Assembly (NCBI GenBank): GCA_005879255.1
Contig: VBKY01000286.1
Span: 1-9,088 of the forward strand
DNA: 9,088 nucleotides
Direction of reading: 5' to 3'
Origin: Deltaproteobacteria bacterium
GTDB taxonomy: Bacteria > Desulfobacterota_B > Binatia > UBA9968
Under the pieces are notes generated by a model. It saw only the letters and a program-made list of their open reading frames with translations, was not told where the DNA came from and ran no database searches. This document shows positions 1 through 5,763 of this stretch, in pieces. A program made the position numbers and the translations under genes. How positions within the stretch are numbered: the first letter of the stretch is position 1; each line of letters begins with the position of its first letter.

Positions 1-147
1 GGGTGCCTTCGGATTGGTGACGTCCACGATCGAAGTGCCGATGGGTGGTTCCATGTGCCCCACGTATGCGATCCGGTCTTTGACCGAAACCTGCCCGCCG
101 CCGGGAAGATCGAGATGTCCAATGTGCTTCAAATTGTGAATCTTCAC
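1..147 (-). CDS. LVIVD-repeat protein, N-terminal part (runs off the window)
   Basis: The first 49 codons of a gene that continues beyond position 1. The start is GTG at 147, chosen because a GGGGAGG ribosome-binding site lies 3-4 bases upstream. The protein starts VKIHNLKHIGHLDLPGGGQ and contains HMEPPIGTSIVDVTNPKAP, which has the pattern of LVIVD-repeat proteins: a short strand ending in S-I-V-D-V followed by N-P-x-x-P. These are predicted beta-propeller-like proteins of unknown biochemical role. No signal peptide is visible at this start. It lies downstream of the ABC-transporter ATPase on the same strand, separated by about 295 bases of repeat-rich sequence, so it may have its own promoter. 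The family call rests on motif resemblance in a short fragment and I infer no substrate. Confidence 0.72.
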   Translation of the reverse strand, partial: MKIHNLKHIGHLDLPGGGQVSVKDRIAYVGHMEPPIGTSIVDVTNPKAP

Positions 148-178
148 TTGCCTCCCCGGTGTGGGCCTTTCATTTTGG

Positions 179-204
179 ATTCTTACACTCTCGAATGTGA
201 GAAT
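179..204. promoter_or_regulatory. Inverted repeat upstream of the LVIVD gene
   Basis: ATTCTTACA and TGTGAGAAT form nine-base arms with one non-Watson-Crick pair around an eight-base spacer. The repeat lies about 32-57 bases upstream of the GTG start at 147, where an operator or leader hairpin could sit. The TGTGA half recalls a CRP-type half-site, but the other half does not fit well. No convincing -35/-10 pair accompanies it, so the function is unknown. Confidence 0.25.
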
Positions 205-265
205 TTATCTCTACCATTTTGTGCACCCGACGGTAGTGACAAAAAAATGTTATCGCGCCAAGCCC

Positions 266-287
266 GTCCTGAGCGGTGCCGAAGGAC
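266..287. repeat. Short hairpin repeat, element B copy 1
   Basis: A short imperfect hairpin with arms GTCCT/AGGAC. It is a diverged copy of a family whose core reads CCTTCGAC-N3-GCTCAGG in one orientation and CCTGAGC-N3-GTCGAAGG in the other. This copy is in the second orientation and sits directly before element A copy 1, in the gap between the ATPase and LVIVD genes. Confidence 0.6.
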
Positions 288-291
288 AATC

Positions 292-436
292 AGCGAAACA
301 AATCCGAAATCCGAATATCGAAATCCGAAACAAACTCAGAGACAAATAAATCTCAAATCGGGAAAATCCAAAACACCGAATCCGAAGAAATTGTTTCGAA
401 TTTCGGATTTCGTGCTTCGAATTTTTGTTCTTGGCG
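292..436. repeat. Intergenic repeat, element A copy 1
   Basis: This fills most of the gap between the ATPase stop (443) and the LVIVD gene. It begins AGCGAAACAAATCCG and ends TTTTTGTTCTTGGCG. Positions 301-331 match 1294-1324 and 2453-2483 perfectly over 31 bases, and 387-408 match 1507-1528 and 2627-2648 perfectly over 22 bases. The left part is rich in GAAATCCGAAA and the right part in its complement TTTCGGATTTC, so the whole can fold back on itself. It ends six bases from the ATPase stop codon. I see no coding function; short open frames here are by-products of the repeat. Confidence 0.9.
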
Positions 437-442
437 GCCTTG

Positions 443-1195
443 TCAGTTGCGTCCGACGATGTGGTGAACGATTTCCTTCTGATACTCCAAGAACTCGACA
501 CTCAAAGTGTCGCGGGGCCTCGGCAGCGCGATTTTGACTTGAGCCTTGACTGTCCCGGGGTGCGGCGAAAAGACGATGACGCGGTCTGCCAGGTATACCG
601 CCTCGGCCACGTTGTGAGTCACGTAGATCACCGTCTTCTTGGTCTCTCTCCAGATATCCACCAGAAAACGCTGCATCTCTTCGCGAGTTAACGCATCGAG
701 GGCCGCAAAGGGCTCATCCATCAGGAGGACCGCTGGATTGTATGCAAGGGCGCGAGCGATGGCAACGCGTTGCTGCATCCCACCGGAGAGCTCGTGCGGA
801 TACGATCGCGCAAACTTCTCGAGATTCACGAGCCGGAGAAATCTAAGGGCAATCTCCTCCCTCTCTTCCTTCGGAAGACCTTTCATCTCCAGACCGAACT
901 CGACATTGCGCTGCGCTGTTCTCCAGGGAAAGAGTTGGGCAAAGTCCTGAAACACGACGCCGCGGTCAAGTCCTTTGCCGGTCACGGCCTTGCCACCGAT
1001 CAGGATCGCTCCTTTCGTGGGCTCTAGAAACCCGGCGGCAATGTTGAGCATCGTCGTTTTACCGCAGCCGCTCTGACCGACAACGCACAAGAATTCTGAC
1101 GGCTCGACGCTAAAGCTAACATCTTGAAGCGCCATCACTGGGTTGTCGGCGGAGTCATATTCAAGGGTAATGTTGTGCAGCTCGATCTGAGGCAT
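443..1195 (-). CDS. ABC transporter ATP-binding protein, SsuB/TauB/NrtD type
   Basis: A 250-residue ATPase that powers an importer of the nitrate/sulfonate/taurine class at the cytoplasmic face of the membrane. All nucleotide-binding motifs are intact: Walker A GQSGCGKTT at residues 40-48, Q-loop glutamine at 83 (VVFQD), ABC signature LSGGMQQR at 136-143, Walker B VLLMDEP at 156-162, D-loop ALD, and H-loop histidine at 194 (YVTHN). Length is normal for the family. The ATG at 1195 has only a weak upstream purine stretch. It follows the second permease after a long repeat-filled gap (1196-1688), so co-transcription with the rest of the operon is plausible but not certain. The substrate cannot be read from the ATPase; nitrate, sulfonate, taurine and pyrimidine-precursor importers all use this type. 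Confidence 0.95.
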   Translation of the reverse strand: MPQIELHNITLEYDSADNPVMALQDVSFSVEPSEFLCVVGQSGCGKTTMLNIAAGFLEPTKGAILIGGKAVTGKGLDRGVVFQDFAQLFPWRTAQRNVEFGLEMKGLPKEEREEIALRFLRLVNLEKFARSYPHELSGGMQQRVAIARALAYNPAVLLMDEPFAALDALTREEMQRFLVDIWRETKKTVIYVTHNVAEAVYLADRVIVFSPHPGTVKAQVKIALPRPRDTLSVEFLEYQKEIVHHIVGRN

Positions 1196-1256
1196 TTGTC
1201 CAGCGTCTTACCTTTCAAATTTTCAACCGGCTTCGATAAAGTTGGCCCTCCAAGCT

Positions 1257-1281
1257 CGTCCTGAGCTGAGTCGAAGGGACG
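1257..1281. repeat. Short hairpin repeat, element B copy 2
   Basis: CGTCC (1257-1261) and GGACG (1277-1281) form the stem around TGAGCTGAGTCGAAG. It has the same orientation as copy 1 and the same position relative to element A: it ends three bases before AGCGAAACAAAATCCG. The B-then-A order is thus repeated in two separate gaps. Confidence 0.65.
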
Positions 1282-1283
1282 CC

Positions 1284-1585
1284 AGCGAAACAAAATCCGA
1301 AATCCGAATATCGAAATCCGAAACCAACCCAAAAGGGTAAATCCGAAATTCGAAGCACGAAATCCGAAACAAACCGCAGCCAAATAAATCAAAACCCCCA
1401 AGAAATTCCAAAACGACGAATCCGAATCAGGGTTGTTTGGAACATTCTGATTTGAATTTGTTTCGAGTTTCGAATTCGGATTTGGTGCTTCCAATTTTGA
1501 TCATTTGAAATTGTTTCGAATTTCGGATCCTTCGACATGGCTCAGGACAGGACAGGTTTCGTGCTTCGAATTTTTGTTCTTGGCG
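1284..1585. repeat. Intergenic repeat, element A copy 2, interrupted by element B
   Basis: The longest A copy, filling the gap between the broken permease and the ATPase. Its shared cores are at 1294-1324 (31 bases) and 1507-1528 (22 bases). Just after the second core, where copy 1 continues directly with TTCGTGCTTCGAATTTTTG, this copy has about 28 extra bases (1529-1556) that are an element B, and then resumes with the same TTCGTGCTTCGAATTTTTG. From 1586 to 1688 there follow another B copy and a degenerate A-like stretch. No gene is visible in 1196-1688. Confidence 0.88.
1529..1556. repeat. Short hairpin repeat, element B copy 3, nested in element A
   Basis: CCTTCGACATGGCTCAGGAC followed by AGGACAGG, in the orientation opposite to copies 1 and 2. 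It interrupts element A copy 2 exactly where copy 1 is continuous (after position 408). This makes it an insertion of about 28 bases, with at most one ambiguous T at the junction. Confidence 0.75.
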
Positions 1586-1594
1586 CCTTTACGT

Positions 1595-1614
1595 CCCTTC
1601 GACGTCGCTCAGGG
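1595..1614. repeat. Short hairpin repeat, element B copy 4
   Basis: CCCTTCGACGTCGCTCAGGG, with CCCT/AGGG arms. It has the same orientation as copy 3 and lies ten bases beyond the right end of element A copy 2, between that repeat and the remnant end of the broken permease. Confidence 0.65.
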
Positions 1615-1688
1615 CATGCTTTGCGCGAGTCATCGTTTTTCCGATTTCCGGAATCCAAAATTCAACCAAAAATTTCAAATAGGTTTGA

Positions 1689-2383
1689 CTAGCCCTTAAC
1701 GGCCTTCACCATTCCCCAACGGCTTACGGTGTGTTGCTCGATCGTGTGGAAGATCAGCCGCTCAAAAGATCATAACGTCGGTATTGAGAAATTCCTTGGA
1801 GTCGAAGATCACCCACCCGAGCCCCCAATTCGTTGCGGCGATCATCTCACCCCCGACCACGGCGATCCATGCCCGGGCGAACGCCTGTCGAAGACCCGTG
1901 ATTACGAATGCGAGTGATCCTGGTAAGACAACTTTCTGAAACAGTGCCTTCTCATCAGCTCCCATCGCCTCTGCTGATCGGATCCAGAGCCGGTTGACCG
2001 AACGCACCCCTGTCCAGGTGTTATAGATCACCGGAAACGTGGCCGCGTAGAAAACCAGCGCGATGGTCGCCGCATTGCCCAGACCGAACCAGAGGATAAA
2101 AACCGGAACCCATGCCAGCGACGGTATCGGCATAAGGACGCTCACCAGTGGAACGAAGAAACGCTCCACGCGCCGAAAACGCCCCATCAAGATTCCGATG
2201 AAAACTCCCACCACGCCCGCCAGGACGAACCCGAATAGAACACGGTAAAGCGTGTAGAGTGTATGGCGAAGCATTGCCCCACTGAAGACCGCTGCGGGCG
2301 AATGCTTCCCAGATGAGACACGCGAGGCCCACCGAGCAAATAGCCCCAACCGTGGCACGTACCGGACTGCGTGACCTCGTCAC
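1689..2383 (-). pseudogene. SsuC-type ABC permease, broken by two internal deletions
   Basis: A membrane permease of the binding-protein-dependent importer class, now readable only across three frames. Frame one starts at GTG 2383 (GAAGG seven bases upstream) and gives a normal N-terminus with LIWEAFARSG, until about 2288. Frame two carries the core to a stop at 1762: AMLRHTLYTLYRV, the EAA loop (SAEAMGADEKALFQKVVLPG), and EFLNTDVM. Frame three runs from about 1763 to TAG at 1689 and encodes ERLIFHTIEQHTVSRWGM. This aligns with the intact permease's C-terminus EKLVFEKLERLTLVRWGM. Against that paralogue, about 62 bases are missing after WEAFARSG and about 35 bases after NTDVM, and each loss shifts the frame. 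The core could still be translated from ATG 2358 (198 residues), but that product would lack both terminal helices. Assembly error is the main alternative. Confidence 0.8.
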
Positions 2384-2443
2384 GTCTCAACCTTCACGAG
2401 CAGGGGACAGACATTAAATTTTATCATCGCGCCAAGACACCTC

Positions 2444-2671
2444 CGAAAAGAAAATCCGAAATCCGAATATCGAAATCCGAAACGAGCCCTCAGAAGGGGA
2501 AATCCGAAATTCGAAGTTCGAAATTCGAAACAAACGAGCAAATCTAAATAAACCCAAAGTCCAAAACATTTTAAAACTCGGATTTCGAAGCGAGGTTTTT
2601 TTGAAACTTTAGATTTTTAGTCATTTGAAATTGTTTCGAATTTCGGATTTCGAGCTTCGAGTTTTTTTGTT
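2444..2671. repeat. Intergenic repeat, element A copy 3
   Basis: It occupies most of the gap between the intact and the broken permease genes. The perfect cores are at 2453-2483 and 2627-2648. The stretch TCATTTG just before the second core is also shared with copy 2 (1501-1507). There is no B element here: CGCGCCAAG (2428-2436) is followed almost directly by the repeat, whereas in copy 1 the same CGCGCCAAG (254-262) is followed by a B element. No gene is visible in 2384-2710. Confidence 0.88.
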
Positions 2672-2710
2672 TCACATTCCCTTCCCCTTTTACTCCCATG
2701 CCGCGTCGCA

Positions 2711-3484
2711 TCAAGCCTCCATCATCCCCCAGCGCACGAGCGTTAACCGCTCGAGCTTTTCGAAGACCAGTTTCTCCAAAAGGAATCCAACAAGCCCGAT
2801 AACTGCGATTCCGGCCAGCATGACGTCCGTGTTCAAAAACTCGCGCGCGCCGAAAATAAGCCAGCCGAGACCGAGCCTGACAGAGGTCAGCATCTCGACG
2901 GCAACCAGCACTCGCCAGGCGCGAGCCAATCCCAGTCTCAAGCCTGTTAAGATGTAGGGCAGAGCGCCGGGAAGAACGACCTTCCAGAAGAGTTGGCGAT
3001 CCGCGGCGCCCATCGCCTGCGCGGCTCGAATCCAGATCTCTTTCACAGCTCGCACACCGGTCCAGGTATTGAGCACGACCGGAAACGCCGCGGCGAACGC
3101 CACGAGAAGAACGGCAGGAAGATTACCCAGGCCAAACCACAGGACGAACAGTGGCGCATAGGCCAGACCCGGAATGGGATTACCTATGCTGACGAGCGGT
3201 AGCAAGAAGTCCTCCGCCCAACGGTAGCGGCCGATGATGATCCCTAAGCTCACTCCGACGAAGGTAGAGAGGAGAAACGCAAGGATTAATCGGAGCAGGG
3301 TGCTCGAAGCATGGATGAGAAGAATTCCGTTGCCGACGAGACGAACGAATGTGGCGACGATTGTCTCGACGTGAGGGAAAAGTTTTTGCGGAAAGGGTCC
3401 GAAGAGCGAAAAGGCTTCCCACAAAATCGCAACGACAATAAAAGGAAAGACCGCCTCAGCAACTGGAACCAGCGCGCGTCGCAT
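2711..3484 (-). CDS. ABC transporter permease, SsuC/TauC/NrtB type (intact)
   Basis: A 257-residue integral membrane permease forming the translocation path of the importer. Hydrophobic segments are visible at about residues 11-30, 62-85, 92-118, 122-140, 190-212 and 222-240. The cytoplasmic EAA coupling loop, AAQAMGAADRQLFWKVVLPG at about 154-173, is what the ATPase helices contact. Length and termini are normal for the family. The ATG at 3484 lies 18 bases after the binding-protein stop, so the two are almost certainly co-transcribed; the ribosome site is weak, suggesting translational coupling. It is clearly paralogous to the broken permease downstream (shared WEAF, TWTGVR, EFLNTDVM, RWGM). 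Since SsuC-type importers commonly work as permease homodimers, this copy could suffice alone; that is inference. Confidence 0.93.
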   Translation of the reverse strand: MRRALVPVAEAVFPFIVVAILWEAFSLFGPFPQKLFPHVETIVATFVRLVGNGILLIHASSTLLRLILAFLLSTFVGVSLGIIIGRYRWAEDFLLPLVSIGNPIPGLAYAPLFVLWFGLGNLPAVLLVAFAAAFPVVLNTWTGVRAVKEIWIRAAQAMGAADRQLFWKVVLPGALPYILTGLRLGLARAWRVLVAVEMLTSVRLGLGWLIFGAREFLNTDVMLAGIAVIGLVGFLLEKLVFEKLERLTLVRWGMMEA

Positions 3485-3502
3485 GCTCAGCAGAGAGCGA
3501 TC

Positions 3503-4489
3503 TTAGAGCCCCGCCTTGGCTTTCCGAAGCAGCTCTTTGTTGAGGGCTTTGGTAATATCCGGGATCGAGTTGAGACGCCCTTCTCCTGCCCCCTTCAAAA
3601 GATCCTGCGCCTGATCGGCGAGATATTTCTCAATCTCCGGCGTGATGTCAGTGTCCCAACGCATCCGGCGCAATGTCTTATCGAGGACCGACACGGGCAC
3701 ACTACGGCCTGCCGCCTCCTGCTCCTGCCAGTAGACTTCGGCCGCTTTCTCCGGCTGCTCCTTGAGAAGCTTCACGGCTCTCAGCCATCCGCGTAGATAG
3801 GCAACAACCGCCGCGGGATTTTCTTTGATCACCTTGTTGGTCACAGTCGCGATAAACGGGAGCGTGTCGTACTTACAAAAGTCTCCCAGGCTCCGCACCA
3901 GTCCTTCGTGTTCTGCGATTGCAACATAGGGATCCCCGATGCCGGTTGCGTCTACTGCTTTCGCGATGAGCGTTGGGATCCGATCCTTTTGATCTGCGAC
4001 ATTGGCAACCTCGTAGTCCCCGGACTTAAGACCGAAAGCCGGAGCAATCTTCGCAGCAAAGATGTATTCCGTGACTGTCCCTCTAGCGAGGGCAATCCGT
4101 TTGCCTTTGAGCTGAGCGATGCTCTGAATGTCGGATTCCTTGCGCACGACGATGTGGTTGGTGCCACAGAAGTAAGAGTTGACTGCGACCGCCGCGTAGG
4201 GAACTCCTTTCTCCAAGCCGATCAGAAACGGTGTTGTCGCAGTCGCATTGATGTCGATGGCACCCGCAATCATGGCGTCGCGACCTTCACGGCCGACGCC
4301 GAAGCGGCGCCAGTCGACTTCTAAGCCCTCCTGTTTGAAATAACCCTGGCGGATCGCAATGACATCGGGCGCCCCCTGCACCGCCCCATGCACTCCTAGC
4401 CGAATCGTGAGCGGTCGCTGAGCGAAGATGGTCGGCGCCATGCCAAGGACCAGAACCAGCACAGCTATGGTGAGGAATGTTTTTTTCAT
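3503..4489 (-). CDS. Periplasmic substrate-binding protein, NMT1/SsuA-like
   Basis: A 328-residue exported solute receptor for the ABC importer. I place the start at ATG 4489 rather than the in-frame ATG at 4501: GGAGG lies five bases before 4489, and the upstream ATG would overlap that site. A classical signal peptide follows: MKK, then a hydrophobic core (residues 4-20), with likely cleavage after IFA at residue 23. The mature part begins with a strand (PLTIRLGV), then APDVIAIRQGYFKQEGLEVD, the usual opening of NMT1/THI5-like and SsuA-like receptors in which the substrate-bound protein reports a poorly predictable small molecule. Later features include LKGKRIALARGTVTEYIFA and NPAAVVAYLRGWLRAVKLL. 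First gene of the operon with the permeases and ATPase. The ligand is unknown. Confidence 0.92.
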   Translation of the reverse strand: MKKTFLTIAVLVLVLGMAPTIFAQRPLTIRLGVHGAVQGAPDVIAIRQGYFKQEGLEVDWRRFGVGREGRDAMIAGAIDINATATTPFLIGLEKGVPYAAVAVNSYFCGTNHIVVRKESDIQSIAQLKGKRIALARGTVTEYIFAAKIAPAFGLKSGDYEVANVADQKDRIPTLIAKAVDATGIGDPYVAIAEHEGLVRSLGDFCKYDTLPFIATVTNKVIKENPAAVVAYLRGWLRAVKLLKEQPEKAAEVYWQEQEAAGRSVPVSVLDKTLRRMRWDTDITPEIEKYLADQAQDLLKGAGEGRLNSIPDITKALNKELLRKAKAGL

Positions 4490-4923
4490 GGCATCCTCCA
4501 CTTGCCGTTACGCTCGGGAAATCTGGAAGTCCGAGTTTAGTTGCCAGACGATCTTCATCTAACAGAGGCGCGCGCCAATTGAGAAAAACTCAGCGCGAGA
4601 CGACATTACTTTTCCCGCTTCATCCATTCAGTTTGCACCCTCATTACTCTAAGTGGAAAAAGATGTCCAGTAGCGTCTGGAGGCTAGCAGTGCCTTATTT
4701 TTTGGAGGGCTTTTAGAAAATTTTGCAGCGGGGCGACCGAGGTCGAACCGGTCACATGAACTCTGAGCGCCGTTTGCGAAAGATTTACGTTCAGCGCTGC
4801 GAGACCATCACGAGGAACAAACTTTGGATCAGCAGGCAGAAAAATAGCCGGGCGATCAATCTAAGATAGTCAGATCTTCAAACCCCCTTGCCGTTTTCAT
4901 TCGTTACCAATTGGCCTGGCCGA
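4490..4923. other. Non-coding gap upstream of the importer operon
   Basis: This should contain the operon promoter, but I find no convincing -35/-10 pair. Seen here are a perfect 10-bp palindrome GGCGCGCGCC at 4567-4576 (about 80 bases upstream of the binding-protein start) and a small TCCAG/CTGGA inverted repeat at 4666-4681. On the minus strand, 4860-4684 stays open for 58 codons (including ALNVNLSQTALRVHVTGSTS) but has no start codon and is not recognised; it could be a gene remnant or chance. Confidence 0.5.
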
Positions 4924-5235
4924 TCAATGGTTCACGGGAAGCCGCTCGGCCATAACCATGAAGCTGCCGTCGCCGTTATCGGCTACTGCCGAAAACCCTT
5001 GTACCGGCTGCTTGTTCACGAACGGCACCGCCTGGCCGTTGATCGGCGCAGAGCCGAGCTGCTGACCCGACGTCGGGCCTTGCGCAAACGTCGTCGGCGG
5101 CAACACGGCGCGGCCGACAAGGATATCCGAAGCGATCGCCGGCGGCACCGCCGCGGCGAAACTCAGCGACGCGGCAATCACCACCGAGGCTTTGACTCGG
5201 CGAAGCTGATTAAAAATCTCAGTCGTTTCAAACAT
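4924..5235 (-). pseudogene. Truncated esterase-like-phytase family gene (N-terminal remnant)
   Basis: A 103-residue frame with a good start (ATG 5235, GGGAG six bases upstream). It has a signal peptide: basic LRRVK at 11-15, hydrophobic 16-36, possible cleavage after AIA. The mature part (VLPPTTFAQGPTSGQ, GSAPINGQAVPFVNKQPVQG, FSAVADNGDGSFMVMA) matches my memory of the opening of the phytase-like esterase family (PF13449), where DNGDGSF.V..DNGFG starts a domain of several hundred residues. Here it ends within eleven residues as ERLPVNH and stop. No family-like sequence continues downstream in any frame. I read it as the surviving 5' end of a deleted gene; a short secreted protein is possible, as the frame itself is undamaged. 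Confidence 0.6.
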
Positions 5236-5526
5236 GGTTACTCCCGTTGAAAAGATTTTCTGAAACGGATCGAACCTACGACGAAAATATTAATGACAGA
5301 TGACGCTCGGTAAAATTAATAATGAAGATCTAATGACGGGACGAAGAAGTCGCTAGGGGCGAATAAAAGCACCTGTGCGCTTAATTCCAACCACACGTCG
5401 AAGGAAATTGCGTGGCGTAGGCGACAGGTTAAACCGGTAAAAAAGTTTTTCCTCTGTCAGGCGCCTGTGGCGATGACTTGGTCGAGCTGTTCTGGCGAGC
5501 GCAGACTGTGTGAAAACTCTATCGGA

Positions 5527-5548
5527 GCCCTTCGACGGCGCTCAGGGC
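5527..5548. repeat. Short hairpin repeat, element B copy 5
   Basis: GCCC (5527-5530) and GGGC (5545-5548) close a hairpin around TTCGACGGCGCTCA. It is followed by GAACGG. Same orientation as copies 3 and 4. It lies inside the 153-bp inverted-repeat element. Confidence 0.65.
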
Positions 5549-5606
5549 GAACGGCTCAGTGCCTAATTTCAAACGAAGCGATTCCGTTCGTGGTGAGCCA
5601 GCCTGT

Positions 5607-5624
5607 CCTGAGCGAAGTCGAAGG
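5607..5624. repeat. Short hairpin repeat, element B copy 6
   Basis: CCTGAGCGAAGTCGAAGG, a near-consensus B copy in the orientation opposite to copy 5. It is preceded by CCGTTCGTGGTGAGCCAGCC. Together with copy 5 it gives the 153-bp element an internal inverted layout. Confidence 0.65.
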
Positions 5625-5763
5625 AAACCATGAACGGAGTTTTCACACAGTCTGGCGCAGTGGCGTAGCGTCCATCGTTCGCGCCCGAACATAACGATCC
5701 AGCCGAGAATCACTGTGAGCACCCCCCACGTACATGGGGTTTCGAGCAGCCACACAAGCATCC

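Larger units (their letters stand above)
5502..5654. mobile_element. 153-bp element with perfect 18-bp terminal inverted repeats (MITE-like)
   Basis: CAGACTGTGTGAAAACTC at 5502-5519 is exactly the reverse complement of 5637-5654. The interior has no coding capacity and holds two element B hairpins in opposite orientations (5527-5548 and 5607-5624) plus short GAACGG/CCGTTC arms. GCG flanks both ends directly (5499-5501 and 5655-5657) and could be a three-base target duplication, though three bases is weak evidence. The layout fits a non-autonomous miniature inverted-repeat element. I cannot assign the ends to a transposase family, and no transposase is in the window. Confidence 0.6.
5429..5755 (-). 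pseudogene. Possible small membrane-protein gene interrupted by a repeat element
   Basis: Eight bases after the regulator stop, a GTG at 5755 has AGGG six bases upstream (an ATG at 5761 is also in frame but too close to that site). It encodes VWLLETPCTWGVLTVILGWI then VMFGRERWTLRHCA: one hydrophobic segment followed by basic residues, like a small single-pass membrane protein. The frame then enters the 153-bp element at 5654. Removing the element and one copy of the flanking CGC joins it in frame to RQNSSTKSSPQAPDRGKTF and a stop at 5429, giving about 56 residues. No homologue is recognised and the second half has little character, so this remains tentative. Confidence 0.3.

Noticed and set aside
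55..537. Plus-strand 160-codon open frame across the LVIVD start and element A copy 1
   Set aside because: It runs antisense to the LVIVD start, through repeat sequence, and into the ATPase tail. Its RISDFVLRIF-like residues are the translation of the repeat.
1135..1494. Minus-strand 119-codon frame
   Set aside because: It lies within element A copy 2 and the ATPase 5' end in another frame. Its composition is that of the repeat and no protein-like motif is seen.
301..2483. Possible CRISPR array, because a 31-bp sequence recurs three times
   Set aside because: The copies are about 1 kb apart with genes between them, and there are no regular spacers or cas genes. They are interspersed repeats.
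3311..3796. Plus-strand 161-codon open frame
   Set aside because: It is entirely antisense to the intact permease and the binding-protein gene, both of which have strong family motifs.
4684..4860. Minus-strand 58-codon open stretch ending KALQKIRHC
   Set aside because: It looks protein-like but has no start codon, is preceded immediately by a stop and is not recognised; 58 open codons can arise by chance. Noted under the gap feature only.
4756..4869. Plus-strand 37-residue frame starting MNSERRLRKIY
   Set aside because: Short, no clear ribosome site, no recognised motif, and the only plus-strand candidate in a region of minus-strand genes.
4888..5250. Plus-strand 120-codon arginine-rich frame
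   Set aside because: Antisense shadow of the signal-peptide-bearing esterase-like remnant.
5431..5470. A/T-rich tract and the CAGGCGCCTG palindrome as a terminator
   Set aside because: The palindrome has no loop and the T-run is itself symmetric and separated from it, so it does not form a convincing intrinsic terminator.
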